DNA from: Fraxinus americana
Taxonomy: Eukaryota > Streptophyta > Magnoliopsida > Lamiales > Oleaceae
Assembly: GCA_035079005.1 (NCBI GenBank)
Contig: CM068706.1
Coordinates: 17,037,272 to 17,101,271, forward strand
Length of the DNA stretch: 64,000 nt
Reading direction: 5' to 3'
Shown here: positions 60,221 through 64,000 of the stretch, piece after piece
How the letters are laid out: every line of letters begins with the position of its first letter
Position numbering within the stretch: the first letter of the stretch is position 1
Position numbers and translations under genes: made by a program
The notes under the pieces: model-generated
What the model was told of the DNA's origin: nothing
The model's input: only the letters and a program-made list of their open reading frames with translations
The model's database searches: none

Positions 60221-62690
60221 GATTGAACACTGCACGTTTCAAAAGATTCATTACAAGAGCATCATATGTATATCAGGTTACAAGTTTGGCTACGCTTAAT
60301 ATGATTTCTAATAGGTAAATAAGTAAGCTTTAAAAGAAATAATTCCTTTATTGATCAAAGGTGTTAAGAAATTATTTATATGGACACTAAGACAAGAGTA
60401 ACTTTGAGAAAAAAAAATAACCTTCTCATTAATAGTAACTTTCTTGTAAGCTTAAACTAGTGTTCTAAGAAAAACTAAATGCAAAGTTGAAGGCCAAATA
60501 GGGAGAAAATCACTGCACCAAATATTGATAAAAATAATTCCCAAATTCTGCAATTAGCCCTTGTTTGGCTACTATTATAAAATGGTTCGGTTGTGCTACA
60601 TGTTCATCACAAATTACAGATTTGCTTACCAACAGATAATATAAATATATATATAATTGAGTCAAAAACCAACGAAAAAAATAAAACTCTCCCACTTTCT
60701 TTTTGCCACCTCACTAATCTGTAAAAGAATCTATAAATGATGATGTACAAATAGCATTATTTAAAATTGTTTATAACTAATCAAATTGCTCATATTTTGT
60801 GGGATTCACAAGTACTACTACTTACCCCAACTCATTTCTATCTATTTATAATTTAAATATTTAACAACTATAAAACATGCTTTAGTACAAACCAAAGTTC
60901 CGAAGTATACCACCATGGATATTAGATTTTTCTTGCTGTTCTATGCAAAGGACACAATTTTGAACCAGATTACACAATCTTCATCTCCCGGTTGTGCATC
61001 TACTAGAATTTATCTATTATGTCATTTATATGCATCTTTAAATACCTTAACAATAGGCCCTAATGAATGCACTTCCGTAATGTGAAGATCAACATATGAG
61101 CATAATCATCAGACTAAGACACAAAATGGAAGAATAAACCAAAAGTTTACTGTGTTTGCAAATCCAGTCCCAAAGCCACCCAATTATCATATTTTTTTGG
61201 TAGCCACTAGTTTTTCTTCTTGTTTTTACTTGAACCATCAGAATGAAACGGGAAAGTCAGCTTGTTACCAAAATTAATGTGACTCTGAAGTTATGGATAA
61301 TGAGTTGGCAGCTTTAGTCTTTAGAGTCACTCTGACTAAAGGCTTACCTCAGTCTATAATAATATTTTGATTTTAAGATCCATAGTTCCAATGAAACTAG
61401 AAACAAGCCAAAGAAACAACAGATCTCCTCAAAGTTGGCTTTCATTTAATTCCTTAAAAAAGTAATTTTTCTAAAATCATACAATGGGCCAATATTGAAT
61501 CAAGTTTGCAACAATTTGTAACCAATAGGCTAACTAAATACTAAGTTTTGTCACGAGCTAAATAGAAGAACAAGAAACTTTAAAGTCCGTATGAGCAAGC
61601 ATCTCAGATTTCCATCTTTTTTGTTCTTATCATTTAAATATTTTCAATAGCTTTTGCCAAGTAACTCGTGGCTCCCACTTCAAATCTTGGCTTTCGTTTT
61701 CCTTTTGATGGACCTAGAGGAGGAGTTACATGTCAAATGTCGGCTTGAGACCATGCTAGCTTAAATGCATATGGAGAAACAAATCAAAGCATTACAATAA
61801 GCTATCATCAAAACATTTTCATTTCATAGGAATAAATAGCATCCATCAGTGGTTAGCAACAGTACCAAGCAGGCTCACAACACAGTTATTATACACAAGA
61901 AAAGTAAACACTCTTCTTTTATATTTTATATTTTTCATTGTTAAATAACTTTACACCATTTAGAATAACAGTGAAACCACATAATATTGCGTAGAAACAG
62001 ACTATCGGATAAACAACCAGAACCCCCATTTCCTCTCAATTATAACTTCATCTGAGGGTGCATGTATATATCAATAAGATGTGAAGAAACAATCCAACCC
62101 ATAATACAACTAGAAGCTTCCACCATTCCAATAAGATGTAGACTGAACAAAATCACCCCACCAGTTATAGTAAATATATGCAATATCAATCCGCCAAAGA
62201 ATATTTGAGCCCAAACAAGTAAAAGGTCGGATAAAAGATGATTGGACATACCGTATGGAATGACCCTCGGAAGACACATTATCACAAATTGCACAACCAC
62301 GAAATTGTTCATATTTGATGAATTCTGATTTCCTAAATTGTATACATCTAAAACTTCTATGCCATAACCCAGATAGCCCAATAAGAAAAAAATAAAAAAA
62401 AAGTTCTAACCTCTTAAACAACTTAAAGGTGCCAGAGTTCATAAATTTTCTATTAACCTTTTTAAAGAATTGAAATTAGTGTTGGAATAAAGGGTTGCCC
62501 ACAAAACGTAGTACAAAATGAACAAAAATTAGAAGATCATTATGACTTTCACAGAAGCATAAATAGAGAAATCAAGAAAACTTTTCAGTTGAATTTCAAA
62601 ATTTAAAAATTAACCTTCTGCGTTTTGCGAGAGCCAGCCGACGGGACCGTATTTTTTGCTTTTTGAAATCGAGCAAAGACGGGTCAGGCT
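60221..62690 (-). other. 5' untranslated region and leader intron of the DPH4 gene
   Basis: A probable leader intron runs from a donor at about 62614 (minus strand CAGAAG/GTTAAT) to the acceptor at 60230-60231. The leader exon would be GC-rich sequence at about 62615-62690. The 2.4-kb intron has no recognised gene; the minus-strand frames at 62040-62442 are without family similarity. A single MITE-type end, TTAGCCCTTGTTTGGCT (about 60554), lacks a visible partner. Confidence 0.5.
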
Positions 62691-62929
62691 TGTCTCTGTT
62701 TCCTCATTCTACATTACAATTGAGTCCGGTATTTTTGATTAAAAATTCGAATTATAGGAAATTTTCTCTGACTCACTTTTGGCACTTGAGTCCCCCGTTC
62801 ATTTCTTTCTTGACATTCAGGTCCCCAAACTTAAATAGTCACATGCCATGCACAAGATGTCTTCTTCCGAGGGCCATTTTAGTCAATCACTTTTATTTCT
62901 TAAAAACTAATGGAAACGAAAGAAATTAA

Positions 62930-63114
62930 GAGCCTATTTGAGCCCCATTTTTTTCGTCCAAAATACATTTTAAAATAGTATTTTGATGGAGAATGTGTAG
63001 TTAAAAATGAGAAATTTTTTTGATTTGCGTGTAATATCATTTTATTGAAAAATGTGTGGATAAAAATTAAATAGAGAAAAATGTATTTTAAAATTAAAGG
63101 GACCAAACAAGGAT
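62930..63114. mobile_element. Tourist-like MITE, 185 bp
   Basis: Starts GAGCCTATTTGAGCCCC and ends GGGACCAAACAAGGAT, with TAA at 62927-62929 and 63115-63117. The interior matches the copies at 774-957 and 55732-55933 (TTTGCGTGTAATATCATTTT, TTGAAAAATGTGTGG). Confidence 0.72.
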
Positions 63115-63249
63115 TAAAAATGAAACAATCCTTCTTTTTTCCAACGTGTTATAAAAAATTTAATATTATAACTTAAACGATTAATATAATTTTCTAATAC
63201 GTTTCAAACTTCAAGAACATTTTTTTTTATTTTTGAGAGATGCTTCACG

Positions 63250-63381
63250 TACAGGAAAGATTCAACGGGAAAACTCACAGGACACTCACACGTGTTGGTC
63301 ATGCACATTTTTTTTAATACATGGTGTGTCCCACCATGTGAGTATTCTGGTAAGCCCCTGTGAAATCTTTCCTGTACTTGA
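63250..63381. mobile_element. short foldback element
   Basis: GTACAGGAAAGATT at the left is mirrored exactly by AATCTTTCCTGTAC at the right, with a loop of about 105 bp containing CACACGTG and a further partial pairing (TGTGTCCCACCATGTG). Target-site duplications are not clear. Probably a MITE. Confidence 0.6.
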
Positions 63382-64000
63382 AGATTAATTGTTTTTTTTA
63401 GAATTCAATATGAATGGATTATGTACAATTAAACAAACGATTAGATGTGCAAACCTGAATGAAATTATTTTCATAAAAGAAAAGTGAATTCCAGCTTTTA
63501 GATGTTTTTAACGAAGTTAAATAATATTCATGCTACCTCTTGATATTTGTATAGAAAAATAAGAAACATTCAAGATTCTCTAAAATGGCAACTCCTAACA
63601 TTTGTGGCCAAACCATCCAAGCCTCAGTGCTTTCTTACATATTAGTTTCATTAGTTTTCAGTTTTTCACCTCCAAAGATTTTAAATTTGTTGAATGGAAT
63701 GACCATAATGTGTTCATGTAGTATTGATAGTTATAAAATTAGATCGAACATAAACACTTAGCCTATCTGGTTATTAGTCGGGTTGCGTTTAATAGGTATC
63801 CATCGCATCCTTACAGATTGTTTATAAACATTACAAATATCAGTACTGGACATTCCAATTCAAAGCCATGAAAGTGGTTTCATATTACAATCATGAACAA
63901 AAATGATTATGCATGTTTCAACTGTTTCTTTTCAACCCACTATCCTCGGCGCTTAACTTTACTATTCAAAGCCATCAGCACCAAATTTACCATCATGTAA
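63382..64000. other. intergenic, nothing recognised
   Basis: AT-rich end of the window with no coding region, RNA gene or repeat that could be supported. Confidence 0.5.

Noticed and set aside
62040..62442. Two overlapping minus-strand frames of over 100 codons upstream of DPH4
   Set aside because: AT-rich, hydrophobic by composition and without motifs; they fall in the inferred leader intron of DPH4.
1..64000. CRISPR arrays, bacterial operons, riboswitches
   Set aside because: The window is plant nuclear DNA; no spaced direct-repeat array or bacterial gene cluster was seen. Tandem repeats present belong to retroelements.

Overview
This is a 64-kb piece of nuclear DNA from a flowering plant, most likely a eudicot. 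It is AT-rich, its genes have many GT-AG introns, it encodes a plastid-type uroporphyrinogen-III synthase, and it is crowded with plant Copia, Gypsy, hAT and Harbinger elements. The species cannot be named from the sequence. There is no operon structure; each gene stands alone with its own introns.

Layout. (1) 2.4-10.0 kb: an intact nine-exon UROS gene (tetrapyrrole synthesis) on the minus strand, bracketed by two inverted copies of one small Tourist-like MITE. (2) 13.5-22.6 kb: a PEX11A-like peroxisome gene, now a pseudogene. Its first exon is split by a 7.8-kb Gypsy element that carries only gag and protease, and a hAT MITE sits in its 5' flank; a near-identical hAT MITE sits inside the Gypsy element. 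(3) 22.6-25.3 kb: further small elements, including a 686-bp hAT MITE with a perfect target-site duplication. (4) 25.6-32 kb: fragments of an RBP45-like RNA-binding-protein gene on the minus strand, interrupted in an RRM exon by a 5.05-kb Copia element with a perfect 5-bp duplication. (5) 33.5-42.3 kb: a decayed Tat-lineage Gypsy element (minus strand) with two RNase H domains, no visible integrase, an opposite-strand extra ORF and a 138-bp tandem repeat. (6) 42.4-46.5 kb: Tourist-like elements, one of which holds a nested solo LTR, then a hAT element and a LINE 3' end. (7) 47.4-58.6 kb: a 15-exon gene for a 1016-residue multi-pass membrane metallophosphoesterase (plus strand), complete except for one extra G in exon 3. 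(8) 58.7-58.9 kb: a short nuclear copy of mitochondrial cox1. (9) 59.7-62.7 kb: a DPH4-like J-domain gene for diphthamide synthesis (minus strand), convergent with the phosphoesterase gene.

The three likely living genes serve unrelated pathways: tetrapyrroles, a membrane phosphoesterase of unknown substrate, and modification of elongation factor 2. I did not find a new multigene system. The most informative content is historical: two host genes cut by datable insertions, nested elements with exact target-site duplications, a Gypsy element reduced to gag-protease, and a mitochondrial insert that appears to keep unedited codons. Exon boundaries were deduced by eye from GT-AG sites, reading phase and family similarity.
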